Assembly: GCA_041390105.1 (NCBI GenBank)
Contig: JAWKQO010000003.1
Location: forward strand, 496,001 to 560,000
Length of the DNA stretch: 64,000 nucleotides
Reading direction: 5' to 3'
DNA from: Gemmatimonadota bacterium
Lineage (GTDB): Bacteria; Gemmatimonadota; Gemmatimonadetes; Longimicrobiales; Gaopeijiaceae
A program made the translations under genes and the position numbers. This document shows, in pieces, positions 40,665 through 52,200 of this stretch (position 1 is the first letter of the stretch; every line of letters starts with the position of its first letter). The notes beneath the pieces were generated by a model. It saw only the letters and a program-made list of their open reading frames with translations, was not told the DNA's origin and searched no databases.

Positions 40665-41635
40665 TGCGCGCACGCACGCTGGCGCTTCTCGGCACGCTGG
40701 TCCTCGCCTCCCCCGCGGCCGCGCAGGATGCGCATTGGCTGGTGGTCTCGGGGCTGGGCGGAGAAGCCGAGTACCGGGATCTCTTCCGGGACTGGGGCAC
40801 CCGCCTCGTGAGCGCCGTGCGCCCCTCCGCCACCTCGGTCCGCTATCTGGCCGAGCGACCTGCGGAGGACGCGGGCCGCATCGATGGTGCCTCCCGCAAA
40901 GAACGCATCGAGCTGGCCTTCGACACGTTGGCCGCCAGCACCAACGAAGGCGATCAGGTGGTGATCGTGCTGATCGGGCACGGCTCGTCCGACGAGAACG
41001 GTGCCCGCATCAACCTCCCCGGCCCCGATCTGTCCGCTGCGGACTTCGCCATCCAGCTCGACCGGCTTCCCGGACGCCGGATCGTGTTCGTCAACACCGC
41101 CAGCGCGTCGGGCGCGTTCGTGGAGGAGCTCTCGGCGGCAGGGCGCGTGGTGCTGACCGCCACCAAGACAGCGGGTGAGCGCAACCAGACGCGCTTCGGC
41201 GGCTTCTTCGTGCAGGCGCTGGAAGACGCGGCCGCCGACGCGGACAAGAACGGACGGGTATCGGTCCTGGAAGCTTTCCAGTATGCGCGCCGCGAGACAC
41301 TCCGCACCTACGAGGACGACGGCAAGCTGGCCACCGAACACGCCCTGCTGGACGACAACGCGGACGGACGCGGCAGCGAAACGCCCGAGGCCCTGAGCGG
41401 CGAGGGATCGGTCGCCGCCACGCTCTACCTCACGCGCACGTCCACTGCGGACGTCCCCAGCGACGATCCTGCGGTCCGCGCCCTGGTCGCCGAGCGTGAG
41501 CGCCTGGAGCGAGCCGTGGCGGAGCTACGGCAGCGCAAGGACTCGATGGATCCGGAGCGCTACGAACAGGAATTGGAGACGCTCTTGCTGGAGTTGGCAG
41601 CCGTCAATCGCCGCTTGCGGGGAGGCGGGAGCTGA
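40664..41635 (+). CDS. Caspase-like (C13/C14-fold) protein lacking the catalytic Cys
   Basis: 323 residues: signal peptide ending near AAAQDAHW, then a caspase-hemoglobinase fold domain: strand VVIVLIGHGSSDENGARINL with the active-site His, and RIVFVNTASASGAFVEEL where the catalytic Cys would be but is Ala/Ser. Next VLTATKTAGERNQTRFGGFF and a Ca-binding-like DADKNGRVSVLEAFQYA segment, and a C-terminal coiled coil (about 275-320). The protein is probably an inactive scaffold. Coupled at both ends through TGATG overlaps. Confidence 0.75.
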   Translation: MRARTLALLGTLVLASPAAAQDAHWLVVSGLGGEAEYRDLFRDWGTRLVSAVRPSATSVRYLAERPAEDAGRIDGASRKERIELAFDTLAASTNEGDQVVIVLIGHGSSDENGARINLPGPDLSAADFAIQLDRLPGRRIVFVNTASASGAFVEELSAAGRVVLTATKTAGERNQTRFGGFFVQALEDAAADADKNGRVSVLEAFQYARRETLRTYEDDGKLATEHALLDDNADGRGSETPEALSGEGSVAATLYLTRTSTADVPSDDPAVRALVAERERLERAVAELRQRKDSMDPERYEQELETLLLELAAVNRRLRGGGS

Positions 41636-44223
41636 TGGTCCAGGGACGCCCCCGCCGACTTTTCGCGCTGCTTCTGGGCGCGCTGCTTCCAGCCGCCTGC
41701 GCGGCACAGCAAGAGGCGTCGCCCGAGGGAGCGCGCGCCGCGGCCCGCACCGGCGACTACGACACCGCCCTCGCGCTCTACGAACGCCTCGACCGGGGCG
41801 ATGCAGCGCTCGCGATCCGTCAGGCGCATGTCGACGTCCTGCTGACGGTGGGCCGCTATGCGGATGCCGAAGCGCTGGCCCGCGGAGACGACGCCGAGCT
41901 CGCCACCCGTCTGGCCAAGGCACTGATGGCCCAAGGAAAGGGCGCCCAGGCGGAAGAGGCCCTGCAGCAGGCCGTGCAGGGTCGGGCCGGCGATGCGCTG
42001 GAGGCGCAGGTGCTGCTGGCGGACCTCTGGATGGCGCGGGGCGAGCACGATCGGGCGCACGCCGCGTACGACGCCCTGATCGACGTCTACAACTCGGGTG
42101 GCGCGCGCGGTGCTTCCGATCTGCTGGCCGTGGGTCACGCCGTGCGGCGCCTCGGCAAGTGGGAGTGGGTGTACTTCCACGACGCCGTGAAGGCGTACGA
42201 CGAGGCCATCGCCGCAGACCCCGAAGGTGTGGAGGCGCAGGTGGCCATGGCCACGCTGTTCCTCGACAAGTACGACAGCGGCGAAGCCAAGACGATCCTC
42301 GACCAGGTGCTGCAGAAGAACCCGCGGCACCCGCAGGGACTCCTGGCGGCGGCGCGCGCACTGCACTTCGATGGCTCCGGGCAAGCCGAAGCACGCGCGC
42401 GCGAGGCGTTGGAGGTCAACGAGAACCTCGTGGGCGCCCATGTCCTGCTGGCCCGCCTCGCCTTGGAAGCCGAGGACGAAGCCACCGCCGTGGCGGAGGC
42501 GGAGCGGGCACTCTCCGTGGATCCGCAGTCGACGGAAGCGCTCACCATGCTGGCGGCGGCACGCTGGCTGGCCAACGACCAGGCCGGCTTTCGCGCGGCC
42601 GAAGAGCGGGTGCTGGCGATCGACCCCCGGCACGCACCGCTCTACACCGAGCTCGCCGACCTGGCGGCCCAACGCCGACTCTACCGCGAGGCGGCCACGC
42701 TGGCCGCACGCGCCGTGGACGCGGACTCGCTTTCCTGGGAAGGGTACGGCCACCTCGGCCTCAATCTCCTGCGCACCGGTCAGATCAGCGAGGGGCGCTC
42801 GGCGCTCGACCGTGCCTTCGGCGGGGACCCCTTCAACCTGTGGTTCAAGAACACGCTCGACCTGCTCGACACCTTCGAGCATTACGACGTGGTTCCCACG
42901 GACCACTTCCAGGTGGTGCTGCACGAACGTGAGTCTGCGGTCCTGGCGCCCTACGTGACGGACATGGCCGAGCGCGCCTACGCCGCACTCCGTTCGCGCT
43001 ACGGGATCGATCCCCCGACGCCCATCCGACTGGAAGTCTATCCGGAGCACGCCGACTTCTCCGTGCGCACGGTGGGGTTGGCGGGCATCGGCGCACTCGG
43101 CGTGAGCTTCGGCACCGTGCTGGCGATGGACTCTCCGTCGGCACAGCCCGAGGGCGAGTTGAATTGGGCCTCCACACTGTGGCACGAGGTGGCGCACTCG
43201 TTCCATATGGCACTGTCGGGCAATCGCGTGCCCCGCTGGTTCACCGAGGGTCTGGCCGTCTACGAGCAACGGCGCGCCGTGCCTGGATGGGGCTTCGCGC
43301 CCTCGCCCATGTTCCTCAACACGTTCAGGGAGGGCGGTCTGCGCCCCTTCAGCGAGCTGAACGAGGGCTTCATGCATCCCCGTTCTCCGCAGGAGGTGCC
43401 GTTCTCCTATCTGCTGGCGTCGTTCGGGATCGAGTGGATCGAGGGGCAAGCAGGGTTCGAGGGGATCCAGGCGTTCCTGGCGGGCTACGGCGCGGGGAAG
43501 GACACCCGCACTTTGATCCGCGAGGTGATGGGCACCGAGCCCGGTGACGTGGACGAGGCGTTCCAAGCGTACGTCGAGCAGCGGTTCGCTACCGAGTTGG
43601 ACGCCTCGCAACCGCGACCCGGCGCCGAGCGCCTTGGCGCCGCGCACCCGGGCAGCTTCAGCGCGCAGCTCCTGGAAGGCCGGCGCCTGCTCGAGCAGGG
43701 AGACGTGGACGGCGCCCGTGAAGCGCTCGAACAGGCGGACGCGCTCTTCCCGACCTATGGCGGACCGGACAGCCCGCTCTGGTTCCTGGCCGAGCTGGAA
43801 GTGCGCGAAGGCAATCCCCAGCGCGCCATCCAGCACGCAGAGCGCCTGCTCACCCTGAACGAGTCGCACCTCCAGGGCGCGTCGCTCCTGGCCAGACTGC
43901 TCCACGAAGCGGGGGACGACGCCGGCGCCACGCGCGCCCTGGAACGCGTGCTGGAGATCGCGCCTCTGCAGGCCGCCCCCCACGTGCAGTTCGCCGAGAT
44001 CCTGGAGGCGCGAGGCGACTTCGCCGGTGCGGCGCGGGAGCGGGGCGCGGTCGTGGCCTTGGGGCCCTCCGATCCGGCGGACGCGTACTACCGCTTGGCT
44101 CTGGCCCACTTCCAGGCCGGCGCGCTCGACCAGGCGCGTAGCGCCGTGCTGAGCTCGCTGGAAACAGCACCGACCTACGGACCCGCGCTGGATCTGCTCC
44201 TCCGCATCCGGGAGGGCCGGTGA
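41635..44223 (+). CDS. TPR lipoprotein with peptidase-MA-like metalloprotease domain
   Basis: 862 residues: lipobox LLPAAC, about ten N-terminal TPR units (residues about 30-400, for example AEEALQQAVQGRAGDALEAQVLLADL), a gluzincin-like domain with HEVAH (517-521) and the downstream WFTEGLAVYEQ, and further TPRs at the C terminus (about 680-860). Peptidase-MA-like enzymes cleave periplasmic proteins, but the substrate here is unknown. The gene is embedded in the MoxR/BatA operon, overlapping its neighbours (TGATG and GTGA). Confidence 0.85.
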   Translation: MVQGRPRRLFALLLGALLPAACAAQQEASPEGARAAARTGDYDTALALYERLDRGDAALAIRQAHVDVLLTVGRYADAEALARGDDAELATRLAKALMAQGKGAQAEEALQQAVQGRAGDALEAQVLLADLWMARGEHDRAHAAYDALIDVYNSGGARGASDLLAVGHAVRRLGKWEWVYFHDAVKAYDEAIAADPEGVEAQVAMATLFLDKYDSGEAKTILDQVLQKNPRHPQGLLAAARALHFDGSGQAEARAREALEVNENLVGAHVLLARLALEAEDEATAVAEAERALSVDPQSTEALTMLAAARWLANDQAGFRAAEERVLAIDPRHAPLYTELADLAAQRRLYREAATLAARAVDADSLSWEGYGHLGLNLLRTGQISEGRSALDRAFGGDPFNLWFKNTLDLLDTFEHYDVVPTDHFQVVLHERESAVLAPYVTDMAERAYAALRSRYGIDPPTPIRLEVYPEHADFSVRTVGLAGIGALGVSFGTVLAMDSPSAQPEGELNWASTLWHEVAHSFHMALSGNRVPRWFTEGLAVYEQRRAVPGWGFAPSPMFLNTFREGGLRPFSELNEGFMHPRSPQEVPFSYLLASFGIEWIEGQAGFEGIQAFLAGYGAGKDTRTLIREVMGTEPGDVDEAFQAYVEQRFATELDASQPRPGAERLGAAHPGSFSAQLLEGRRLLEQGDVDGAREALEQADALFPTYGGPDSPLWFLAELEVREGNPQRAIQHAERLLTLNESHLQGASLLARLLHEAGDDAGATRALERVLEIAPLQAAPHVQFAEILEARGDFAGAARERGAVVALGPSDPADAYYRLALAHFQAGALDQARSAVLSSLETAPTYGPALDLLLRIREGR

Positions 44224-45053
44224 GCGCGCGCGCCTGGCTACTGGGTGCCGGCCTGCTGGCCGGGACGGGGGCGGCCTTTTCCGCGGCGGGCGGCTTGGGC
44301 TCCGCAGCCCCCTCGGGCTCCGTCGCCGCTGCGGCCACGACAGAGGCCGCGAGTGCCGCGCAGGAGTTCGAGGGTTCCGAGTACACGGGCGAGTTCACGT
44401 TCGTACGCATCCGCGTGGTGGGCGACCTGCGAGGCTTCGGTCGGTTCGGACGCGGACGCGAGCCACCCTGGGCGCACGACTACCCGCGGGCCGAGCGCAA
44501 CTTCCTGCGGATCCTGGAGGAGACCACGCTCGTCGATCGTCATCCGGACGGCACCAAGATCCTGACGACGGACGACCCGGAGCTCTTCAAGTATCCGGTG
44601 GCCTACATCTCGGAGCCGGGGTTCTGGACCGCTTCCGACGCGGAGATCGCGGGGCTCCGGGAATGGCTGCTCAAAGGCGGCTTTCTCATCGCCGACGACT
44701 TCCGTGGGCGCGACTGGTACCAGTTCGCCCAGATCATGGAGGAGGCAATGCCGGAGCTCTCCTTCATCGAAATGCAACCGTCGATGGAGGTGTTCGACTC
44801 GTTCTTCCGGATCGAGTCGCTCGACTTCCAGCCGCCGCCCGACTACCGATACGATCCGCGGAGCGGCAAGCCCGTATTCATGGGCATGTTCGAGGACAAC
44901 GATCCCAGCAAGCGACTGATGGTGATCGCGAACTACAACAACGACATCGGTGACTACTGGGAGTGGTCGGACGCGGGCTTCATCCCCATCGACCTCTCCA
45001 ACGAGGCTTACAAGCTGGGCGTCAACTACATCGTCTACGCGCTGACCCACTGA
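44220..45053 (+). CDS. DUF4159 domain protein
   Basis: 277 residues: N-terminal signal-like Ala-rich helix, then the DUF4159 domain (about 55-275) with FVRIRVVGDLRGFGR, WAHDYPRAERNFLRIL, PYVYISEPGFW-like strand (VAYISEPGFW), WLLKGGFLIADDF and GVNYIVYALTH at the end. DUF4159 is typical of MoxR/BatA clusters and may adopt a GATase-like fold. GTG start overlaps the TPR gene stop by 4 bp. Confidence 0.88.
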   Translation: MSARAWLLGAGLLAGTGAAFSAAGGLGSAAPSGSVAAAATTEAASAAQEFEGSEYTGEFTFVRIRVVGDLRGFGRFGRGREPPWAHDYPRAERNFLRILEETTLVDRHPDGTKILTTDDPELFKYPVAYISEPGFWTASDAEIAGLREWLLKGGFLIADDFRGRDWYQFAQIMEEAMPELSFIEMQPSMEVFDSFFRIESLDFQPPPDYRYDPRSGKPVFMGMFEDNDPSKRLMVIANYNNDIGDYWEWSDAGFIPIDLSNEAYKLGVNYIVYALTH

Positions 45054-45104
45054 GCCCCCGGGTCAACACCCGAGCCACCCACGAGCAGAGCAAGGAGAAG
45101 CACG

Positions 45105-46139
<1,035 letters not shown>

Positions 46140-46142
46140 ACG

Positions 46143-47132
46143 GTGGCGGAGCCCGCTCAGCACCGGCGCGAACCCGGCTCGGACGGCCAATCGCACCCGG
46201 GCGCGCGCTTCATCGATCCGCGTGCCCTCGCGCGTATCGACAATCTCGAGCTCGTGGCGCGCACCGTCGTGAGCGGATTCCTCAATGGGCTGCATCGTTC
46301 GCCGTATCTGGGCGCATCGCTCGACTTCGCGGAGCATCGCCCCTACCTGCCCGGCGACGACATCCGCCGCATCGACTGGAAGCTGCTCGCGCGCTCGGAC
46401 CGCCTCTACGTGAAGCTCTTCGAGGCGGAGACCAACGCCAACTTCGTGGCGGCGCTCGACGTGTCGCGCTCCATGAACTTCGGCAGCGCCGGTGTCACCA
46501 AGCTGGAGTACGCGCGCTTTCTGGTGGCTACGCTCACCTACTTCAGCCAGCGCCAGCGCGACCGCATCGGGCTGGTCACCTTCGCCGAGGATCTGATCGA
46601 CTTCGTTCCGGCGTCGGCCAAGCATCTGGACACCATCCTGCACACCCTGGCCAGGCTCGACCCGGCCAAGCTGCCTCCCACGCCACCCCGCGCGGCCGCC
46701 GAGGGAGACGTCGAGTCCAACCCCTTCGTGCGCACGTTCACACGGGTAGCCGACGCACTGCGGCGGAAGGGCATCCTGGTGGTGGTGTCCGACTTCTACG
46801 AGCCCACGGATGCGGTGGTGGAGGCACTGAGCCGCGTGCGCTACGCGGGGCAGGACGTGATCGCCTTCCATCTCCTGGACCCCGCGGAGATCCAGTTTCC
46901 CTTCGAGCAACCGTCGTCGTTCGAGGACCTGGAGAGCGAGCTGCGCATCCCGATCGTGCCGGAGAAGCTGCGCCAGCGCTACCGGGAGCTGATCGACGGT
47001 CACATGAACACGTTGTCCAGCGAGCTGCCGCGGCGACACATCGACCATATCCTGGTCGACACGTCCAAGCCGCTGGACCTGGCCCTCTTCGAATACCTGT
47101 CGCTGCGCGTCAAGCTCAGCAGGGTGCGGTGA
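46143..47132 (+). CDS. DUF58 (VWA-like) protein
   Basis: 329 residues with the DUF58 signature HRSPYLGASLDFAEHRPYLPGDDIRRIDWKL pattern (about 58-85), and an embedded VWA fold with ALDVSRSMNFGS (MIDAS). Partner of the MoxR ATPase in the widespread MoxR-DUF58-BatA arrangement. GTG start three bases after the MoxR stop. Confidence 0.92.
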   Translation: MAEPAQHRREPGSDGQSHPGARFIDPRALARIDNLELVARTVVSGFLNGLHRSPYLGASLDFAEHRPYLPGDDIRRIDWKLLARSDRLYVKLFEAETNANFVAALDVSRSMNFGSAGVTKLEYARFLVATLTYFSQRQRDRIGLVTFAEDLIDFVPASAKHLDTILHTLARLDPAKLPPTPPRAAAEGDVESNPFVRTFTRVADALRRKGILVVVSDFYEPTDAVVEALSRVRYAGQDVIAFHLLDPAEIQFPFEQPSSFEDLESELRIPIVPEKLRQRYRELIDGHMNTLSSELPRRHIDHILVDTSKPLDLALFEYLSLRVKLSRVR

Positions 47133-47136
47133 GCCG

Positions 47137-49188
47137 ATGTCGTTTCTGACGCCCCTGTTCCTCGGCGGTCTGCTGGCAGCGCTGGTGCCGGTGCTGATCC
47201 ACCTGATCCAACGGGACCGCAAGACGGTGGTGCGCTTCCCGTCGCTGATGTTCCTGGAGCGGATTCCCTTCCGCTCGGTGCGGCGTCAGACCATCCGCAA
47301 CTGGCCTCTGTTCCTGATGCGGCTCGCGGCCGTGATCCTGCTGGTGCTCGCCTTCGCGCGACCGTTCTTCAGCAGCAGCGCCGCGGAACTGGCCGCCGGG
47401 GGTCCGCTGGAGCGCGTGGTGCTCATCGACCGCTCCTACAGCCTGGCGTGGGAGGGATCGTTCGCCCGGGCCCTGGACCAGGCGCGCCAAGCGCTCGGGT
47501 CGCTCCAGGACGGCGACCGCGCCTCCGTGGTGGCCTTCGACGACGGAGCCGCGGTTCTGGCCCGCTCGGTGGACCCCACCACCGCCCTGCGCGCGTTGGA
47601 AGGACTGGCACCGGGCACCCGCACCACGCGGTTCCGGCCGGCCCTCGAGATCACGCAGGCCATCCTCGAGCAATCCCGACTCGGTCGCCGGGACGTGATC
47701 CTGATCTCGGACTTCCAGCGCCTGGCCTGGCGGGGCGACGAAGACATCGAGCTGCCGGGCGGTACCGAGCTCACACCGGTGAGCGTGCGGCCGGAGCGCC
47801 AGCGCAACGTGGCGCTGTGGACGGTGGCGCTGGAGCGCAGCCGCACCGCCGAGCGCGAGCGGGTGGAAGCCACGGCGCGCCTGGTGAACCTGGGGTCGGA
47901 GCCGGCGCACCCCACGGTGACCCTGGAGCTGGGTGGGCGCTCCTTGGAGACCCGCACCGTGGCGCTGGCCGGCGCGGGTTCGGGCGAGGCCACCGCGAAC
48001 GTGACCTTCCAACCCTTCACGCTGCCGGGCGAGAACACGCTGGCCCGCGTCCGCATCGACGAGGACGACCTGGCCCCGGACAATACGTTCGACCTCGTCC
48101 TCGATCCGGAGGCCGCCCCATCGGTCCTGGTGGTGGAGCCCGGAGGCGCGCGCGCCAACGCCTCCTTGTACCTGACGCGCGCGCTCGAGATCGGTGGCGA
48201 GGTCCCGTTCCGCGTGGACGTGGTGCGGGCCAATCGGCTCACGCCGGCGATGATCGCCCAACACGCGGTGATCCTCTTCAACGGGGCGGGCGTGGAGGGC
48301 GATGCGGCCGGCAATGCGTTGCGCCAGCACGTCGAGAACGGCGGTGGTCTGCTCGTCGCGCTCGACGAGCGCTCGCGCTGGCCGGACGCCTATGCCGACC
48401 TGCTGCCCGGCCGCTTCGGCTCCGCCACCGACCGCTCCGGCGCGGCCCTGGGCTACCTGGACTACACGCACCCGGTGTTCGAGTTGTTCAGCCGGCCCCG
48501 GTCCGGCGACTTCACCGCGGCCCGATTCTTCCGGTACCGGACCCTGACGCCGGACTCGACCGCCGACGTGCTGGCGCGCTTCGACGACGGCGGCGTAGCG
48601 CTGGCGGAGAGGCGCGTGGGACTGGGCCGCAGCCTGGTCTGGACCACCGGGCTGGACAACTTCTGGAACGATCTGGCGCTGCAGCCGGTGTACCTGCCGT
48701 TCGTGCACGCGCTGGTACAGCACCTGTCCGGTAGGAGCAACCAGACCCCGTCGTATACCGTCGGAGAGGTGGTGGATCTGGCCGCCGAGGACAGCGGCGA
48801 GAACGAGGGCGAGTGGCTGGTCCTCACACCTTCGGGACGGCCCCTCACGGTCAACGCCGACGAGACGGGGGCCCGCTTCCTGATGCTGGACGAGGCCGGC
48901 GTCTACGAGGTTCGCCACCGCCAGGACGGTCCGGCCGTACGCCGCATCGCCGCCAACGTGGACCGGAGCGAATCGGCGCTGACGACCGTGGATCCGGAGG
49001 TGGTGGTGGCGGCGGTGGGCTCGACCCAGCCCGCGGGCGTTCCGGCGGAGACCGAGCGGGACCCGGTGGAGGTGCGCCGGGCCCAGGAAGCGCGCAGTGG
49101 CGTGGGGTGGTATCTGTTGTTGGCGGTGTTCGGGCTCCTGGCCCTGGAGACCACCGTTTCGAATCGAGCATCGCGCCGGCCCGCCTGA
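47137..49188 (+). CDS. BatA-like VWA membrane protein
   Basis: 683 residues: the BatA N terminus MSFLTPLFLGGLLAALVPVLIHLI and a second helix (NWPLFLMRLAAVILLVLAFA), a VWA domain with VVLIDRSYSLAWEG (MIDAS variant DxSxS) from about 88, an Ig-like section, a GATase-like segment (HAVILFNGAGVEG, VENGGGLLVALDERS), and a C-terminal helix near 660. Similar layout to the first gene of this operon. ATG four bases after the DUF58 stop. Confidence 0.88.
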   Translation: MSFLTPLFLGGLLAALVPVLIHLIQRDRKTVVRFPSLMFLERIPFRSVRRQTIRNWPLFLMRLAAVILLVLAFARPFFSSSAAELAAGGPLERVVLIDRSYSLAWEGSFARALDQARQALGSLQDGDRASVVAFDDGAAVLARSVDPTTALRALEGLAPGTRTTRFRPALEITQAILEQSRLGRRDVILISDFQRLAWRGDEDIELPGGTELTPVSVRPERQRNVALWTVALERSRTAERERVEATARLVNLGSEPAHPTVTLELGGRSLETRTVALAGAGSGEATANVTFQPFTLPGENTLARVRIDEDDLAPDNTFDLVLDPEAAPSVLVVEPGGARANASLYLTRALEIGGEVPFRVDVVRANRLTPAMIAQHAVILFNGAGVEGDAAGNALRQHVENGGGLLVALDERSRWPDAYADLLPGRFGSATDRSGAALGYLDYTHPVFELFSRPRSGDFTAARFFRYRTLTPDSTADVLARFDDGGVALAERRVGLGRSLVWTTGLDNFWNDLALQPVYLPFVHALVQHLSGRSNQTPSYTVGEVVDLAAEDSGENEGEWLVLTPSGRPLTVNADETGARFLMLDEAGVYEVRHRQDGPAVRRIAANVDRSESALTTVDPEVVVAAVGSTQPAGVPAETERDPVEVRRAQEARSGVGWYLLLAVFGLLALETTVSNRASRRPA

Positions 49189-49213
49189 GCGGCAGTCGGA
49201 CGAAGGAGCGAGC

Positions 49214-52200
49214 ATGCGGAGCGCACGAGTGTCCAGTGGTCCCCGGGAGCTGACCTCCATCATCCGCCGTGTGCGGGGCCGCTGGCGCCTACGCGTGGCG
49301 TTGAAGGGTCTGGCCGTCCTTGCCGGCGTGGTGCTGGTGACCCTGGTGCTTTCGAGCCTGGTGCTGGAAAGCACCCGGTTCGCGGCCGGTCCGCTGCTGG
49401 CCTTGCGGATCGTGACGTTGGGTGCCGCCGCCGCCGTGGCCCTGTGGTTCCTGGTGCGACCGCTGATCCGTCGGGTCAGTGACGAGCAGGTGGCGCTCTA
49501 CCTGGAGGAGCACGAGCCCTCCCTGGCCCAGTCGGTGTTGAGCGCGGTGGAGGCGGCACACTCCCCGAGCGCCGGCGCTTCGCTGGCCCTGGTGCAGCGC
49601 GTGGTGCAGAACGCCGTGGTCGCCTGTCGCCGCGTCCAGGACGGCCGGCGCATCGAGCACACGGCGCTCATGCGCTGGGGCGGAGCGCTCACCGCCACGG
49701 TCCTGGCCACGCTGGCCGTCTTCACGCTGGGCCCCTCCTACCTGCGGCACGGCGCAGCGGCGATCCTGGTGCCAACCACCTCGGCGAGCGAAGCCAACCC
49801 GTACCGGGTGACGGTCGAGCCCGGGAACGCCACCATCTCGCGTGGCTCCGACCTCAGCGTGCGGGCTCAGCTGAGCGGCTTCACCGCGTCGGACGCCACG
49901 CTGTTCTGGCGCACAGACGGCGCGGAGGCCTACGACGCCATCCCCATGCTGGTGGACGATCAGGGCGTATTCGAAGCGCTGCTCTTCGCCCTGGGCGAGG
50001 CGGGCGACTACTTCGTGGAGTCCAGCGGAGTGCGCTCCGAGAGCTTCCGCGTCGACGTAGCGGATCTCCCTTACGTGTCCGGGCTGGAGCTCGAGTATCA
50101 GTATCCGGCCTACACGGGGCTGGCGCCCCAGATCGTCGAGTACGGGGGTGACGTAGCCGTGCTGCGCGGCACCACGGTGGTGCTGCGGGCCACGTCCACG
50201 CAGCCCACCGATGCCGGCAACCTGGTGATGGGTGATTCGTCCCGCACCGCGCTGGAGGCGCTCGACGCCACGCGCTGGACGGGCTCGTTCCGCGTGAATT
50301 CACCCGGGTCCTACCGGGTGGAATTGCAGGCCGACAACGGCGTCTTCGTGCCCGCCTCGCCCGAGTACGTGATCGATGTGCTCGAAGACAAGGCGCCCAG
50401 CGTGTCGCTGGTGAAGCCCGGAAGGGACTCCCGAGCCAGCCCCATCGAAGAGGTCTACATCGAGGCCCGCGCCGACGACGACTACGGCGTGCGCTCGTTG
50501 CAGCTGGTGTACTCCGTCAACGGGGAAGCAGAGGACTCCCTGGCCCTCTTCCAGCAGAGCGGCGGCCCGCGGCCCGAGGTCACGGCCAGCCACACGTTCT
50601 TCCTGGAGGAGATCGAGCTGGAACCGGGAGACGTGATCTCCTACTACGTGCGCGCCACGGACAACGACCGCGTGAGCGGGGCCAAGACCGTGACCAGCGA
50701 CATGTACTTCCTGCAGATCCGACCCTTCCGCAAGGACTTCACGCAGGCGGACCAGGGGCCGGGTGGCGGCGGCGGCATGGGTGGCGGCGACTCCATGGAC
50801 GGCTCGCTGCCCGAGCAGCAGCGTCAGATCATCTCCGGCACCTTCAACCTGGTGCGTGACCAGGACGGCTACAGCGATGACGAGTTCGCCGAGAACGTGG
50901 TCATGCTGAAGCTGGCGCAGGACAAGCTGCGCGAGCAGGTGCGTGGGCTGGTGGAGCAGATGCAGGCGCGTGGCGTGGCCGAAGGCGATCCCTCGTTCCA
51001 GAAGATCGCCGAGGAGCTGCCCAAGGCCGTCGAGCAGATGGGCACGGTCATCGACTCCTTGGACGCGTCCCGGCCCCGCGCAGCCATTCCCGCCGAGCAG
51101 AAGTCCCTGCAGCACCTGCTGCGCGCGGAGGAGGCCTTCCGCGACGTGCAGCTCCAGATGCAGCAGGGCGGCGGTGGGGGGGGTGGCGGTGGCACCAGCG
51201 CAGACGAGCTGGCCGACCTCTTCGAGTTGGAGTTGGACAAGCTCAAGAACCAGTACGAGACGGTCCAGCGCGAACAGCAGGACCAGACCTCACGCGAAGT
51301 CGACGAGACGCTGGAGCGCCTGAAGGAGCTGGCGCGCCGTCAGGAGCAGGCGGCCGAGCGCCAGCGGCAGTTGGCGCAGGGGTCGCAGAGCGGAGGCGGC
51401 GGTGCCGGCAGCGACGCCCAGCGGCAGCTGGCCGACGAGACGGAGCGTGCCGCGCGAGAGCTGGAACGCCTGTCGCGGGACCGACGCTCCGAAGCCCTGG
51501 CCGAGACCGCGCGCGAGCTGCAGCGCGCCGCCGAGGAGATGCGTCGTGCCGCCGCCGCCCGGGGCAACCAGGGCGCGTCCAGCGCACGCGAGGCGCTGGA
51601 CCGTTTGCGTGATGCGCGCCGCCGCCTGGAGCAGGAGCAGACCGACCGACTCGCCGGCGGAGCCCAGTCCGCGCTCGAGCGGGCCCGGCGCCTGCGGGAC
51701 CAGCAGGAGCAGATCACCGACGACGTGATGGACCTTCCCACCGCGTCCGATCGCCCCGAGTCGTTGCGGCGCCTGAGCGAGCGCAAAGCCGAGATGGAGC
51801 GCGAGCTCGACAGCCTGGAGGGCGACCTGGATCGCATGGCCGCCGACGCCCGCAAGGATTCGCAGCAGCGGGCGGCGGGCCAGGCCCTTTCGGATGCGGC
51901 CGAGACGATCCGGGATCTGAAGCTCAAAGAGAAGGTGCGCTATACGCGCGGTGTCATCGAAGCCCGTCCCGATCAGACCACACGTCCTCTCGAGGAGCAG
52001 ATCGAGGAGGATCTGGACGCGTTGGGTGAGCAGCTCCGCCGCGCGGTGGCGACGGCGGAGGAGGCGGGCAAGGGCTCGCAGATGGGTGAGGCCCTGGATC
52101 GTGCCCGTGACCTGGTGCGTGGCATCGAGTCGCTGGAGGAGCAGACCCGTTCGGAGGACGGTCGTCGGCTGGGTGATCGGCCCGGTCAGGAGGGTCAGCC

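Noticed and set aside
41560..44109. Long minus-strand open frame (849 codons) in the MoxR/BatA operon
   Set aside because: Mirror of the TPR metallopeptidase frame, no homologous motif, no ribosome binding site.
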